NCBI RefSeq assembly: GCF_017654505.1
Contig: NC_054559.1
Coordinates: 4,286,781-4,350,780 of the forward strand
Length of the DNA: 64,000 nucleotides
Source: Polyodon spathula
Lineage: Eukaryota; Chordata; Actinopteri; Acipenseriformes; Polyodontidae
Direction: 5' to 3'
In this document: positions 34,899-47,381 of the stretch, one piece after another
Layout: every line of letters begins with the position of its first letter
Numbering within the stretch: position 1 is the stretch's first letter
Translations under genes and position numbers: made by a program
The notes under the pieces: model-generated
The model's input: the letters and a program-made list of their open reading frames with translations, nothing else
Databases searched by the model: none
What the model was told of the DNA's origin: nothing

Positions 34899-35688
34899 CT
34901 ATCAATCTAATGACAGTTACTGTTGATGGACAGGCGGGGGTCATATCCCAAATCACAGCGTCCTGTGAGACAGTCAAAGCAGAGAAAGTCATTGATAATG
35001 AAACATTTATGTTTAAGTCTGCAAATCAACTACATGTTTGTTTGTTCAACTTGATCTCCATCTGATTAATTTTGTAATATTAATCCAAAGTCAGCAAAGC
35101 ACTCGCTCAGTCAATTAAAAGATCACTATTTACATTTCAAAAGGTGTTTGGCGACACTTTTTTTTTTACATTAGGTGCTGTTTGATTGCTTGTATTTATG
35201 ATTGCACCTCAACTCGCACTCTGTGTACATTCATTTATTAAATATTTACAGTTTCTTTTTCAAAGCAATTTTAAGCATAGCCTACTTAAATAGCATATAA
35301 CAAGTACATGGTGACTATATAAACATATTAACATAGTTGAAAGTGTTGCATATACACCTGCCTCGTAATCTTCACTGTCTGAGGATGTACGAGTACATTG
35401 TAACATCGGACCTCGAGTCGCTTTTTAAACAATCTGTAAAAATGAAACTAATGATGCTGGAAAAAGTAGTTTAAAATGATCTGTGTGGCGTGCAAAAAAA
35501 AAAGTAGGTTAAAAAGCAGACAAAATAGATTTTTTTAAAAATAACCTAGAATTACATATTCAGCAACATTTTCCAGTTTTCTAAATCTTTAAAACGTACG
35601 TTGACACATTAATTACAATGACCGCGTAATTCCCATCGACTATTTTGTTGCCTTTAATAACCCCAAAATATTAAACACGGGAGCAACA
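34899..35688. other. Non-coding stretch
   Basis: AT-rich, with short T-runs (35160, 35815). No frame or repeat boundary recognised. Confidence 0.45.
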
Positions 35689-36064
35689 TTAACTACAAAC
35701 CTGAAACGTCAAAACCGAAGCTTTTGTGTTTTTCTTGATAAAAGAAACTTCAGGGAGATACTCTCGTCTGAGTGCGTCACTGTTAGGCACAGCTCCACAA
35801 TTACGTTTTTTTTTTTTCATTAAAAAAGGCTGCACAAAGGCTTCCACTAATTCAAACGTTTCTCCACTTTCTGTGCTCTTTTTAAACAATACTGTGATTG
35901 TAACCTGTTTGTTTAGCCTGAACTTCAAGTTTGATTTTCTTGTTTTTGTGTACTGCGCTGTCAAGATGCTTGTCAACAGTACCTTTTCTTAGATGATCCA
36001 AAGACACGTTACAGGTTGAGCAAAACAGAATCCCACCATCTGCATGCAACCGCTCCATTTTCAT
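35689..36064 (-). pseudogene. CGGBP1-like zinc-finger protein, frameshifted
   Basis: The minus-strand frame from 36064 reads LHADGGILFCSTCNVSLDHL with following RKGTVDKHLDSAVHKNKK. This is the CGG-triplet-binding-protein-1 type zinc finger: C-x2-C ... H-x5-H, preceded by a GG turn. It stops at 35882. A one-base shift near 35890 reopens LFKKSTESGETFELVEAFVQ and then NCGAVPNSDALRREYLPEV, the conserved C-terminal block of the CGGBP1 family. About 15-20 residues between VEAF and the PFL segment seem to be missing. CGGBP1 is a nuclear DNA-binding protein related to hAT transposon-derived factors, and similar frames are common as repeats in fish. No intron or hAT catalytic part is seen nearby. It is probably a decayed transposon-linked or retroposed copy. 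Confidence 0.7.
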
Positions 36065-36575
36065 AGCTCTGAACGCGACCTTCTGTTGAAATGAATTTAG
36101 CTTGTTTTGATTTGTCAGCAGCCTGCATTTTTAATGTTAATCATGCACTGCAGGCTAATAAATCAAGACTATTTAAACAATCATTTTAAACTTCCCGCCT
36201 CTGACTCGCAGGTTACGTCATTGTACAGTATTAAGAATTTGTTTGACCCTGTTGCTGTAGTAACCAAATGCACGGCATTGATGCTGGACAAATACTTGAT
36301 AAAAAGTATGAAATGAACAGTAGAGGTGAAGAGTTATGGAAAACACTGTAAGGAAAATACAATGCGTATTGTTCACAGTAGGTAGGCCTATTATTCTGTG
36401 AAATTTGTGATATCATGAATTTTGTATCTAGTCTGTATCTATTTATTACCTCCTCCTCCTCAGACAGCCCAGTAACATCTGCCTGATTCGAAATACTCTC
36501 TCCCTGACTCCTCTTCTCGCTCTCCTGTGCAGCTCTTCTGCTGGTTCTGTGACACTGCTTGGTTTCAATTAGCAT
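36065..36575. other. Non-coding stretch
   Basis: The 114-aa minus frame at 36231-36575 has no recognisable domain. Confidence 0.4.
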
Positions 36576-36912
36576 TACTTTTTTTTTTTTAATTTAGTCG
36601 TTGCCAATTATTTTTTTGTTATTTTTCCCCCAATTTGAAATGCCCAATTATTATTTAGGCTCGGCTCACCGCTACCGCCCCTGTGCTGACTCGGGAGTGG
36701 CGAAGACGAACACACGCTGTCCTCCAAAGCTTGTGCCGTCAGCCGACCGCTTCTTTACACACTGCGGATTCACCATGCAGCCGCCCAGGAGCTACAGCGT
36801 AGGAGGACAACACAGCTCCCGGGCAGCTAACAGGCAAGCCCACAGGCGCCCGGCCAGACTATAGGGGTCGCTGGTGCGCGGTGAGTCGAGGACACCCTGG
36901 GCCGACCTATAG
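36576..36912 (-). mobile_element. tRNA-derived SINE, head missing
   Basis: The plus strand begins with a T-run (complement of the A-rich tail) and continues CCCAATTTGAAATGCCCAAT, ACTGCGGATTCACCATGCAG and GGTCGCTGGTGCGCGGTGAG. I take this to be the reverse complement of a long-bodied SINE of the same type as 50829-51284. The tRNA-like head with its A and B boxes is absent at the right edge, so the copy is 5'-truncated. Confidence 0.6.
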
Positions 36913-37397
36913 TTGGGTCTTAAAGGATCTCAGTGATTCAGCATCCGCTTAAAGTATTAGTTAAGGATAACTCCTAAGATTTTATAGGCTTCAATCAGGT
37001 CTTCTATTTGTGTCTGACATTACATGCTTACTGCATATTCCAGAAATTTTAGGAAAATTCACTCTTTTCATGATAAAATGCAAAGTTGGTTTAAGGTACA
37101 GAGGAAAGTGTCACTTTATTTCCTTCAAATGAGTCTTAGCTCATTAAACTAACAAATGTTATGAAGGGTCCAAATCTCACAACTGGGGATACAAAGCATG
37201 CCGACGCCACATCACAGCATTAAAAACTGGTCTAGCTGGAACTGCTATAAAAGGAAAAGAAAAAAAAAAGCTGGCTTTCAAAGGACCCTGACGCTAAAGG
37301 ACTTACTGCTGCCAACAGTGCGCTGTTTCAAAGTCACTACAACACTACAGTACTTACTGTAGCTCCCCAGAAAGTGGCTTGCTACCAAAGGGTATAA
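36913..37397. other. Non-coding spacer
   Basis: Nothing recognised. Confidence 0.45.
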
Positions 37398-37400
37398 TTA

Positions 37401-37690
37401 CACCGTGTAACAATTTTCTTTTTTTTTTTTTGTTGTTTTGTGTTATTTCCTAATTGCTTATGCCTCAAAAGTATAGAAAATGGCTATTATTCCCCACAAA
37501 CTTAGCTTTTGTGACCAGGACAGGTAAATTTCAAAATATCACTATTTCCAATGAGAAAACGGGCGAATGTGTGTCTTTTCGTTCACATAAAGTCCGAAAA
37601 AAACAACATATGAATCCAAATTAACATGTATTTATACTAAAGTAATACAAAAATGATTACAAAAGATTTAGAAGTTAGTAGTTTTGTGTG
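37401..37690 (+). mobile_element. CACTG-ended miniature DNA element, copy A (right end lost)
   Basis: It is nearly identical to copy B (47017-47381) over TTATTTCCTAATTGCTTATG ... AAGATTTAGAAGT. The left end CACCGTGTAACAATTTT follows TTA; the copy diverges after about 37685, so the right inverted repeat is missing. The GGTAGTTTGCTG-type subterminal part is also altered here. Confidence 0.75.
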
Positions 37691-37925
37691 TAGTTTTTCT
37701 GTGTGATAGTAATTTGTTTTCATTGTTGCTAGAATCTTGCTCTTTTTTAAAGTGTATAGCTTCCGTGTGTTGCAGACCATATCCCTCAGAGAAAAAAGAC
37801 ATAACTTCTTGTTTTTTAATTTTATTCAGTTAAAAAAGTAATTGAAAAACAACGGCTACTATCGTAATAATCAGTGTATCGTGAAAGAGTGGGCTCTCAA
37901 CTATTCTTATCGTGGCAATTTACTA

Positions 37926-39335
37926 TCATTTCATCCCTAGTCTGAAGCCTCCACTCTGAGGAGCTAGGGACTCTCCTTGAGTCCAGCCCAGTTTGTCACC
38001 CCAGGCAGATGTACTGCCCGTAGTAAGAGCAGGTTCTCGTATGCCCAAAGCAAAAGCTTGTGGGCCATACGAAGGAGAATGGGTGACCTGAGGCTGATGT
38101 AAGCCACCAATGTTGTGTTGTTGTACAGACAAGTACATGTCTCCCTCGAACCTCCTTCAAAAAATTCTGCAGGGCCAGATAAACTGCCAGGTAAACACTG
38201 ATGTGGAGACCCTGCCAAGGTGTGTTCCACACACCTTGTGTACCCCTGACATTCCACACAGCGCCCCAGCTCAGGCTGGACACGTCAGTGGTGATGACCA
38301 CTTTGTTGGTGACACTGCCCAGCGCTACACAGAGGCGTAGATAGGCTGGTTGTTTCCACGAAAAGAGTGCCTGCAGACAGTGATGAGACACTGTCAATAG
38401 GTAGTCACCGTTGAAGCAGGACTGCAGAGGGCACAAATGCAGGAGACCCAATGAAGGGTCTGGGAAAATGCTGCCATCAAGGCCAGAAGTTTCTGGAAGA
38501 TTACTACCGTGAAGCTGAAAGACCTCCAAACAGGTGCTTGTTCTCTGCACCGACAGAGTGGACAGCATAGCCCTGGAGTCCACTCCTAGATAGAAAGCTG
38601 TCTGAGAAGGCGTGAGAGCTGGCTCTTCACATGATTCACCATAAGGCCCAACTGCTGAAGGTGGACGATGACAAGTTCTGTGTGGGCCTCTACCTGTGCT
38701 GGAGACTGGGCACAAATGAGCTAGTCGTCCAGATAATTGAGCACTGATGCCTTTGAGTCTCAATGGGGACAGGATAACTTATGCACTTTGACAAGGTACG
38801 GGGAGCTAGGGAGAGGCCAAATGGCAAGACACACAACTTGTAGGCTGTTTTTGAAGCAGAGCTGCTACCTCCTGAGACACCACTGTGGGGCCCTGGGCCT
38901 GTGGCAGCAAAATCCTAGGGCTGCTGCTTAGCCTGTGGCTTGGTCTGTAGCGTCTTTCTCTGCGCAGGGCAGTGGAACGTATTAAAGCCTCTGTGGCGAG
39001 CAGCCGGCTGTGTAGGTCTTTGAGGTTGCTGGTGCCTAGGGTTTACGTTTTGGAGATGGTCACTTGGGAAGCAGACAAACCAGCTCCTTCATGGATTCCC
39101 ATGAGCAGTGAGAGCGCTGCAGCATCTCGCCCATCACAGGACCAAACATATGCCCTGGTGTTATCAAGGTGTCAAGCATGCGTGCCTGGGAAAACCAAAA
39201 GCTGCTTTAGTGCTGCTATCAGTGCAGCCAGGTTCCTACCCAGCCTGCCTGTTGAGTTTAGCACACGGAGCAGGATGCCAACATTTGAAAATGGAAAACT
39301 TGGCACCTGCCGAGCTGATGCATTGAGAAAACCCT
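37926..39335 (-). mobile_element. DIRS-type retrotransposon fragment
   Basis: On the minus strand, a proline/glutamine-rich tail of a gag-like protein (TLQTKPQAKQQP, about 38990-38900) is followed by the RT phrase CVLPFGLSLAPR, then NYLDD, then the RNase H block VITTDVSSLSWGAVWN with HVLVCT and LLLWAYENLLLLRAVHLPGV. This RT/RNase H style is that of DIRS/Ngaro elements, which use a tyrosine recombinase instead of an integrase. Neither the recombinase nor the split terminal repeats are visible. The gag tail runs almost directly into the middle of RT, so part of RT has been lost. Confidence 0.75.
37964..38860 (-). pseudogene. DIRS-type reverse transcriptase / RNase H, broken
   Basis: The RT active-site box NYLDD at 38741-38727 is followed by TAG where the family has Trp (YLDDWL), then LICAQSPAQVEAH in the same frame. 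The 255-aa frame 38763-37996 carries the SLSWGAVWN RNase H start and LKEVRGRHVLVCT, then shifts. The end of RNase H (NNTTLVAYISLRSPILLRMA and LRAVHLPGVTN) is in the 38257-37964 frame. At least three lesions make it non-functional. Confidence 0.75.
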
Positions 39336-39484
39336 AGCAATCCCTAACACCGCCCCTCGGTGACAGTACCTTCCAAATCATCAGTTTCACACTCTCTTAA
39401 AGAGAAAATCAATGTCAAACAATAATTAATTATGCTTACATAAAAATGTAATTCTGAGCTAATTAAAATAACAGTTTTTCAAAT

Positions 39485-41829
<2,345 letters not shown>

Positions 41830-42680
41830 AGTGGTGGCCACATTAATTGCAGTAGCGCAATATAGTTTGGTGTCTTTGTCACCACTTAGAGTCATTTAGA
41901 GCATTTATTGGCAGAAAATGACAACTGGTCAAAATAACAAAAAAGATGCAGTGTTGTCAGACCTCGAATAATGCAAAGAAAATAAGTTCATATTCATTTT
42001 TAACAAACACAATACTAATGTTTTAACTTAGGAAGAGTTCAGAAATCAATATTTGGTGGAATAACCCTGATTTTCAAGCACAGCTTTCATGCGTCTTGGC
42101 ATACTCTCCACCAGTCTTTCACATTGATGTTGGGTGACTTTATGCCACTCCTGGCGCAAAACTTCAAGCAGCTCGGCTTTGTTTGATGATTTGTGACTAT
42201 CCATCTTCCTCTTGATCACATTCCAGAGGTATTCAGTGGGGTTCAGGTCTGGAGATTGGGCTGGCCATGACAGGGTCTTGATCTGGTGGTCCTTCATCCA
42301 CACCTTGATTGACCTGGTTATGTGGCATGGAGCATTGTCCTGCTGGAAAAACCAATCCTCAGAGTTGGGGAACATTGTCAGAGCAGAAGGAAGCAAGTTT
42401 TCTTCCAGGACAACCTTGTACTTGGCTTGATTCATGCGCCCTTCACAAAGACAAATCTGCCCGATTCCAGCCTTGCTGAAGCACCCCCAGATGAGTCCAA
42501 TTTTCAGCTTTGCCCAACATCTGGTCATCTAATGGTTAGATGGAGACCTGGAGAGGCCTATAAGCCACAGTGTCTCGCACCCACTGTGAAATGTGGTGGA
42601 GGATCGGTGATGATTTGGGGGTGCTTCAGCAAGGCTGGAATCGGGCAGCTTTGGCATGAATCAAGCCAAGTAATTTTTTC
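41830..42680 (-). mobile_element. Tc1-like transposon, family E, rearranged with an inverted duplication
   Basis: The right part of the element (minus orientation) runs from the transposase into a 3' region ending near TATAGTGGTGGCCAC at 41830. At 42493, after GCACCCCCAGAT, the sequence switches strand. From 42494 onward the transposase continues on the plus strand (RWRPGEAYKPQCLAPTVKCG, then GGSVMIWGCFSKAGIGQL), so the segment GGGTGCTTCAGCAAGGCTGG is present in both orientations. The N-terminal half and the other terminal repeat are missing. A microsatellite begins immediately after. Confidence 0.85.
42046..42528 (-). pseudogene. Tc1-like transposase, C-terminal catalytic part (family E)
   Basis: The open frame holds IWGCFSKAGIGQICLCEGRM, then WFFQQDNAPCHITRSIKVWM with the second catalytic Asp, and SPDLNPTEYLWNVIKRKMD with the Glu. 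Asp and Glu are 34 residues apart, as in DD34E. It ends ENQGYSTKY with a proper stop at 42046. The first approximately 35 nt of this frame (TRCWAKLKIGLI) come from the inverted piece and do not belong to this position. The DNA-binding domains and first Asp are absent. Confidence 0.88.
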
Positions 42681-42686
42681 CAGAGA

Positions 42687-42709
42687 TGTGTGTGTGTGTG
42701 TGTGTGTGC

Positions 42710-42781
<72 letters not shown>

Positions 42782-42807
42782 CATATACACACACACACAC
42801 ACACACA
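42687..42807. repeat. (TG)n(TA)n(CA)n palindromic microsatellite
   Basis: TG units, about 65 bp of TA, then CA units: the two arms are complementary around the TA centre. It is flanked by Tc1-like elements on both sides. Confidence 0.97.
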
Positions 42808-44416
42808 CAGTGGCTCTCAAAAGTATTCACCCCCCCCTTAGACTTTTCCACATTTTATTGTGTTACAACATGGAATCAAAATGGATTTAATTAGGAGTTT
42901 TTGCCACTGATCAACACAAAAAAAGTCCATAATGTCAAAGTGGAAATTAAAATCTACAAATTGTTCTAAATTAATTACAAATACAAAACAGAAAATAAAT
43001 GATTGCATAAGTATTCACCCCCTTGAGTCAATATTTGGTAGAGGCATCTCTGGGAGCAAGTACAGCCATGAGTCTATTTGGATAAGTCTCTACCAGCTTT
43101 GCCCATCAGGACACTGCAGTTGTTGCCCATTCTTCTTTGAAAAATTGCTCCGTCAAGTTGGATGGGGACCTTTGATGAACAGCAATTTTCAAATCTTTCC
43201 ACATATTATCAATTGGATTGAGGTCCGGGCCACTCCAGGATATTGACCTTTTTGTTTTTAAGCCACTCCAGTGTGGATTTGTCTGTACGTTTGGGGTCAT
43301 TGTCCTGCTGGAAAATGAATCTTCTCCCAGGTCCCAGGTCTCTTGTAGACTTCAGCAGGTTTTCATCTAGGATTTCTCTGTACTTTGCTGCATCCATTTT
43401 GTCCTCTATCTTCACAAGCTTTCCAGGCCTTAACGCAGAGAAGCATCCCCATAGCATGATGGCGACCACCATGCTTCAAGGTAGGGATAGTGTTCTCAGG
43501 AAGATGTGTGGCATTAGGCTTGCGCCAATCATAGCGCTTAGCGTTGAGGCCAAAAAGCTCTACTTTGATCTCATCGGACCACTGAATCTTCTTCCACTTG
43601 GTCTCAGAGTCTCCCACATGCCTTCTAGCAAACGCTAGCCGAGATTTGATGTGAGTTTTTTTCAACAGTGGCTTTCTTTTTGCCACCCTCCCATAAAGGC
43701 CAGTTTTCTGAAGCACCTGGACTGTGCTTGTCATTTGCACAGTGTCTCCCAGCTCAGCCATGGAAGACAAACTCCTTTAGAGTTGCCATAGGCCTCTTGG
43801 TGGCCTCCTTGACTAGTGCCCTTCTCGCCCGGATACTCAGTTTTTGAGGACGGCCTGTTCTACACAGATTCACAGTTGTGCCATATTCTCTCCATTTCTT
43901 AGTAATGGACTTTATTGTGCTCCGGGGGATATACAATGCCTTGGAAATGTTCTTATATCCTACCCCTGATTGGTGCTTTTGAAGAACCTTATTCCGGATT
44001 TGCTTTGAATGTTCCTTCGTCTTCATTATGTCGTTTTTGTTAGGAAATGTACTAACCAACTGTGGGACCTCCCAGAGACAGGTGTATTTAACCTGAAATC
44101 ATGTGAAACACCTTAACTGCACACAGGTGGACTCCATTCAACTAATTATGTGACTTCTAAAGACAACTGGTTGCACCATAACAGAGAGGGTGAATACTGA
44201 TGCAATAAATTATTTTCTGCTTTATATTTGTAATTAATTTAGAACAATTTGCAGATTTTATTTTTCACTTTGACATTATGGACTTTTTTGTGTTGTTCAG
44301 TGGCAAAAATTCCTAATTAAATCCATTTTGATTCCATGTTGTAACAGAATAAAATGTGGAAAAGTCCAAGGGGGGGGGGGGGGGGGGGGGGGGGGGGATA
44401 CTTTTGAGAGCCACTG
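42808..44416 (-). mobile_element. Tc1-like transposon, family A copy 2
   Basis: Full-length: both ends carry CAGTGGCTCTCAAAAGTATT (the right one complemented, with a G-run expanded to 28 bases at 44370-44397). The right flank is TATG; the left flank is the CA repeat. The transposase is on the minus strand. This is the most complete family A copy and still has the GRPQK DNA-binding segment that copy 1 has lost. Confidence 0.93.
43028..44026 (-). pseudogene. Tc1-like transposase, broken (family A copy 2)
   Basis: The start ATG is at 44026 (MKTKEHSKQIRNKVLQKHQS). Helix-turn-helix and the GRPQKLSIRARR hook are open to about 43780, where a shift occurs at the KEF position. The next block (43770-43440) has WSDEIKVELFG with the first catalytic Asp; another shift near 43460 leads to MLWGCFSALRPGKLVKIEDK and FQQDNDPKRTDKSTLEWLK (second Asp); a third shift near 43240 leads to PDLNPIDNMWKDLKIAVHQR. 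The catalytic Glu has become Asp here (NPID, GAT). The protein ends with the STKY stop at 43028-43030. Confidence 0.9.
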
Positions 44417-44480
44417 TATGTATGTATGTATGTATGTTTATATATATATAGTTGGACACACACACACACACACACACACA
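44417..44480. repeat. (TATG)n-(TA)n-(CA)n microsatellite
   Basis: TATG units after the end of one Tc1-like element, a short TA run, and CA units leading into the next Tc1-like element. Confidence 0.93.
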
Positions 44481-45457
44481 CAGTACTGTGAAAAAGTATT
44501 TGTCCCCTCTCTGATTTTCGGCATGTTTGCATATTTTTGACACTGAATGTTATCAGATCTTCAACCAAAATCTAATATTAGGTAAAAGGGACCCTGAGTG
44601 AACAAATAACACAACATACTTATTTCATTTATTTATTAAAGAAAGTTATGCAATACCCAATGCCCCTGTGTGAAAAAGTAACCGCCACCTTTAGCAGCAA
44701 TAACTGCAACCCAATGCTTCCTGTAGTTATTGATCAGTCTCTCACAGCGCACTCTGCCATGAATCCCATTTTTGCCCAGTGCCTTTCTGATGGTGGAGAG
44801 GCCTGCAGATCCCTGGATGTCGTTCTAGGGTTCTTTGTGACTTCCTGGACGATTTTACGTCTTGCTCTTGGGAGAGATTTTGGCAGGACGGCCACTCCTA
44901 GAAAGATTCACTACTGTCTAATACTTTCTCCATTTTGAAGATATGGCTCTGACTGTGGTTTGATGGAACCCCGGAGCCTTAGAAATGGCTTTGCTGCTCT
45001 TTCCAGACTGATAACTATCAACAACATTTTTTTTTCCCCCGGAGGTCTTCAGGAATTTCTTTTAATCGTGGCATGATGTGCCTCTATAACTTGTGTGCTG
45101 ACAACTTCACTCTGATTGTAAGGGCCAAAGTTAGTCAGATTTATATTGGGCAGGGCTGGCCCAAATCACGCCTGATTGTTAACGAAAGTATTCAAACAGC
45201 TGACCCTAATTATCCCTTTAATTGGGTTGAGTTCACTAGGGGGGGAAATAACTTTTTCATACCTGAAAATTGCATGTTTGATTACCTTGCACACCAAACA
45301 AATGAAAGAAGCACCAAACTTTGGTGTCATTTTTTCTCTCAGACTCCATACTCTATATACTACTACAACCCACAAACAGATCTGACCAAATTCAATATGA
45401 AAAATGTGCAAAAATGCAAAAAATCAGAGAGGGGGAAAATATTTTTTCACAGCACTG
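44481..45457 (-). mobile_element. Tc1-like transposon, family B copy 2, internally deleted
   Basis: Both inverted ends are present: CAGTACTGTGAAAAAGTATT at the left and a complementary ATATTTTTTCACAGCACTG at the right, with TA immediately after the right end. The length is about 1 kb because the middle of the transposase is gone. It has the outer ends that copy 1 (33037-34898) has lost. Confidence 0.9.
44683..45074 (-). pseudogene. Tc1-like transposase remnant without catalytic domain (family B copy 2)
   Basis: From ATG at 45074-45072 the DNA-binding part is readable with lesions (FHQTTVRAISSKW, then LSRSGRPAKISPK). After the GIHGRV phrase it jumps at about 44750 directly to CERLI, the last approximately 25 residues of the family. 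The full DDE region is therefore deleted. Several stops interrupt the remainder. Confidence 0.8.
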
Positions 45458-47013
45458 TACATGCAAAAATGTGTGGTGTGGCACACGTATGACCATCTCC
45501 ACTACACCTTCGCAGGGGGTTTCATCAGTTTCAGCCAGCTCCCTAAGGCCAGTGGCTGTTATGGCCCATATTTTGACTCTGAAATGGGGTTTTTGTTGTT
45601 GTTGTTTTCTTTCCTCTTGGGGGGTCAACCATTTACTAAAGTATAAACAAGCCCACCTGTTGTGGTCAAGAATGCCAGTTCAGAATCCTGGAGACTAGAA
45701 TGGGAATTACCACAAGAGCAGACACTTATGAGACTTGGCTTTTTGACAACTTAGAAAACTTTTCTGGAAATTGAGTATCCGTAAGGGTGGCTAGGCCATG
45801 TAATGCACATACATTAAATACTGTAAATATCGCTGTGGGCAGTACTAGCATAAAATTACTCATTTTTTTCATCACGTAGCAAAGTGTTGCACAAGCAAGA
45901 GTAAGACCAACTAATGTAACCCACACACCATCTCCATGGTAACTCCCATGACAACAACAGAGGCCTTAACTGCTGCTTTAGTTATGTAACAGCACAAAGT
46001 TGTCAGACTCAGTTACTGTGCCTTACTGCCTGAATCATTTTACAGGGGTAGGAAAAAAAATATTACACAACTAAGAAAATACTTTTACCAAAATGTAAAG
46101 AAAGGGAGCCCCTCTTTAAATGTGGTTTCTGAAAGGGCAGTTATGTGTACTGAAAACATGAGATTTATTTCAAGTACATGCTCTTGTTACCTAATTAATT
46201 GAATAGTTCAGTTTTTAAATGATATACTTTGCTTTTTAGGCTGCTTGACAAATCAAGAGAGGAGCGACACTGGTCCAGAATCCAGACACTTTTTATTAGC
46301 AAGGTGGCCACATTAAAATGGAACCAGTAACATGAACACCCCAGGAGTGTAAACTCCTTCAGCTGCTCCCTAAACAGTCCCATTCATGTTTTAATGAATG
46401 GCTGGAAAACCTAAAAGGCAAAAAGTGCTCCCATAATAGGAACTGTTCAGATGGGCCTTTCAAGTGCTCATGAGGAGCTCACAGAAACACACTGGCTTCA
46501 CTGATATGGGAAAATCTTACTTTCAAGTCCACACCGAGGCATTTGAAGATATTCCAAAATAAATCAAACTCTGGCATTTTAACGGTATTGGCTGCTCTGG
46601 TAAAACAAACATTTTAGTGCCCCAGTAAGATGGGACTGGTTGCCTTTTCAGTTTGTTTACATTCTCTTAAGGCAGTGTTTGCTGCAGACACACAAGCTTA
46701 CTATATCCTTGAATGCATTCTGCAGAAACAGGATCGGCAAGGGTGTCAGCAAAGATGGAAACCAAGGGCTGCTGCTACTTTAATGTTACATTATGCTGAT
46801 ACAGTAGAGACGGTGCTTTCCAAAGGACCTACTTTAATGGAAATAACACTACACTCCTCCAAAAGCCAAATTAAATGCTGCAGTAGCATATAAGTGTATA
46901 TTACGTAGCTAGTACCTGATTTGTATATGGAAAGTTAGACCCCCTCTTGTAACCAAGGTGGGTTTTAGAGAACAGAGCAGTTTCCATGACTGCACAAGCC
47001 ATTCCGAATGGGA
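45458..47013. other. Non-coding stretch
   Basis: A small TTG microrepeat lies near 45593-45608. Overlapping frames at 45480-45700 show no domain. Nothing else is recognised. Confidence 0.4.
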
Positions 47014-47016
47014 TTA

Positions 47017-47381
47017 CACTGTGTAACAATTTTTTTTTTTTTTTTTTTTTTTGTTCCTGGGTAGTTTGCTGTTATTTCCTAATTGCTTATGCCTCAAAAG
47101 TATAGAAAATGGCTATTATTCCCCACAAACTTTGCTTTTGTGACCAGGACAGTGATATTTCAAAATATCACTATTTCCAATGGGAAAACGGGCAAATGTG
47201 TGTCTTTTCGTTAACATAAAGTCAGAAAAAAACAACATATGAATCCAAATTAACATGTATTTATACTAAAGTAATATAAAAATTACTACAAAAGATTTAG
47301 AAGTGAGTAGTTTTTCGAGATTTACGATTATACTGTATTTACAGTAGGAACACCCAGGAACAAAAATTGTGTTACATAGTG
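47017..47381 (+). mobile_element. CACTG-ended miniature DNA element, copy B (365 bp, complete)
   Basis: The left end CACTGTGTAACAATTTTT...TTGTTCCTGGGTAG is complementary to the right end CACCCAGGAACAAAAATTGT plus GTTACATAGTG. Both ends are flanked by TTA (47014-47016 and 47382-47384), a 3-bp target duplication. CACTR ends with 3-bp duplications fit EnSpm/CACTA-type elements; a TTA duplication would also suit PIF/Harbinger. The interior is non-coding. A T-run in the left arm has expanded. Confidence 0.75.

Noticed and set aside
45480..45700. Coding-like frame HYTFAGGFISFSQLPKASG after the family B element
   Set aside because: No family recognised, no splice sites in fitting positions, and the frame on the other strand is equally open.
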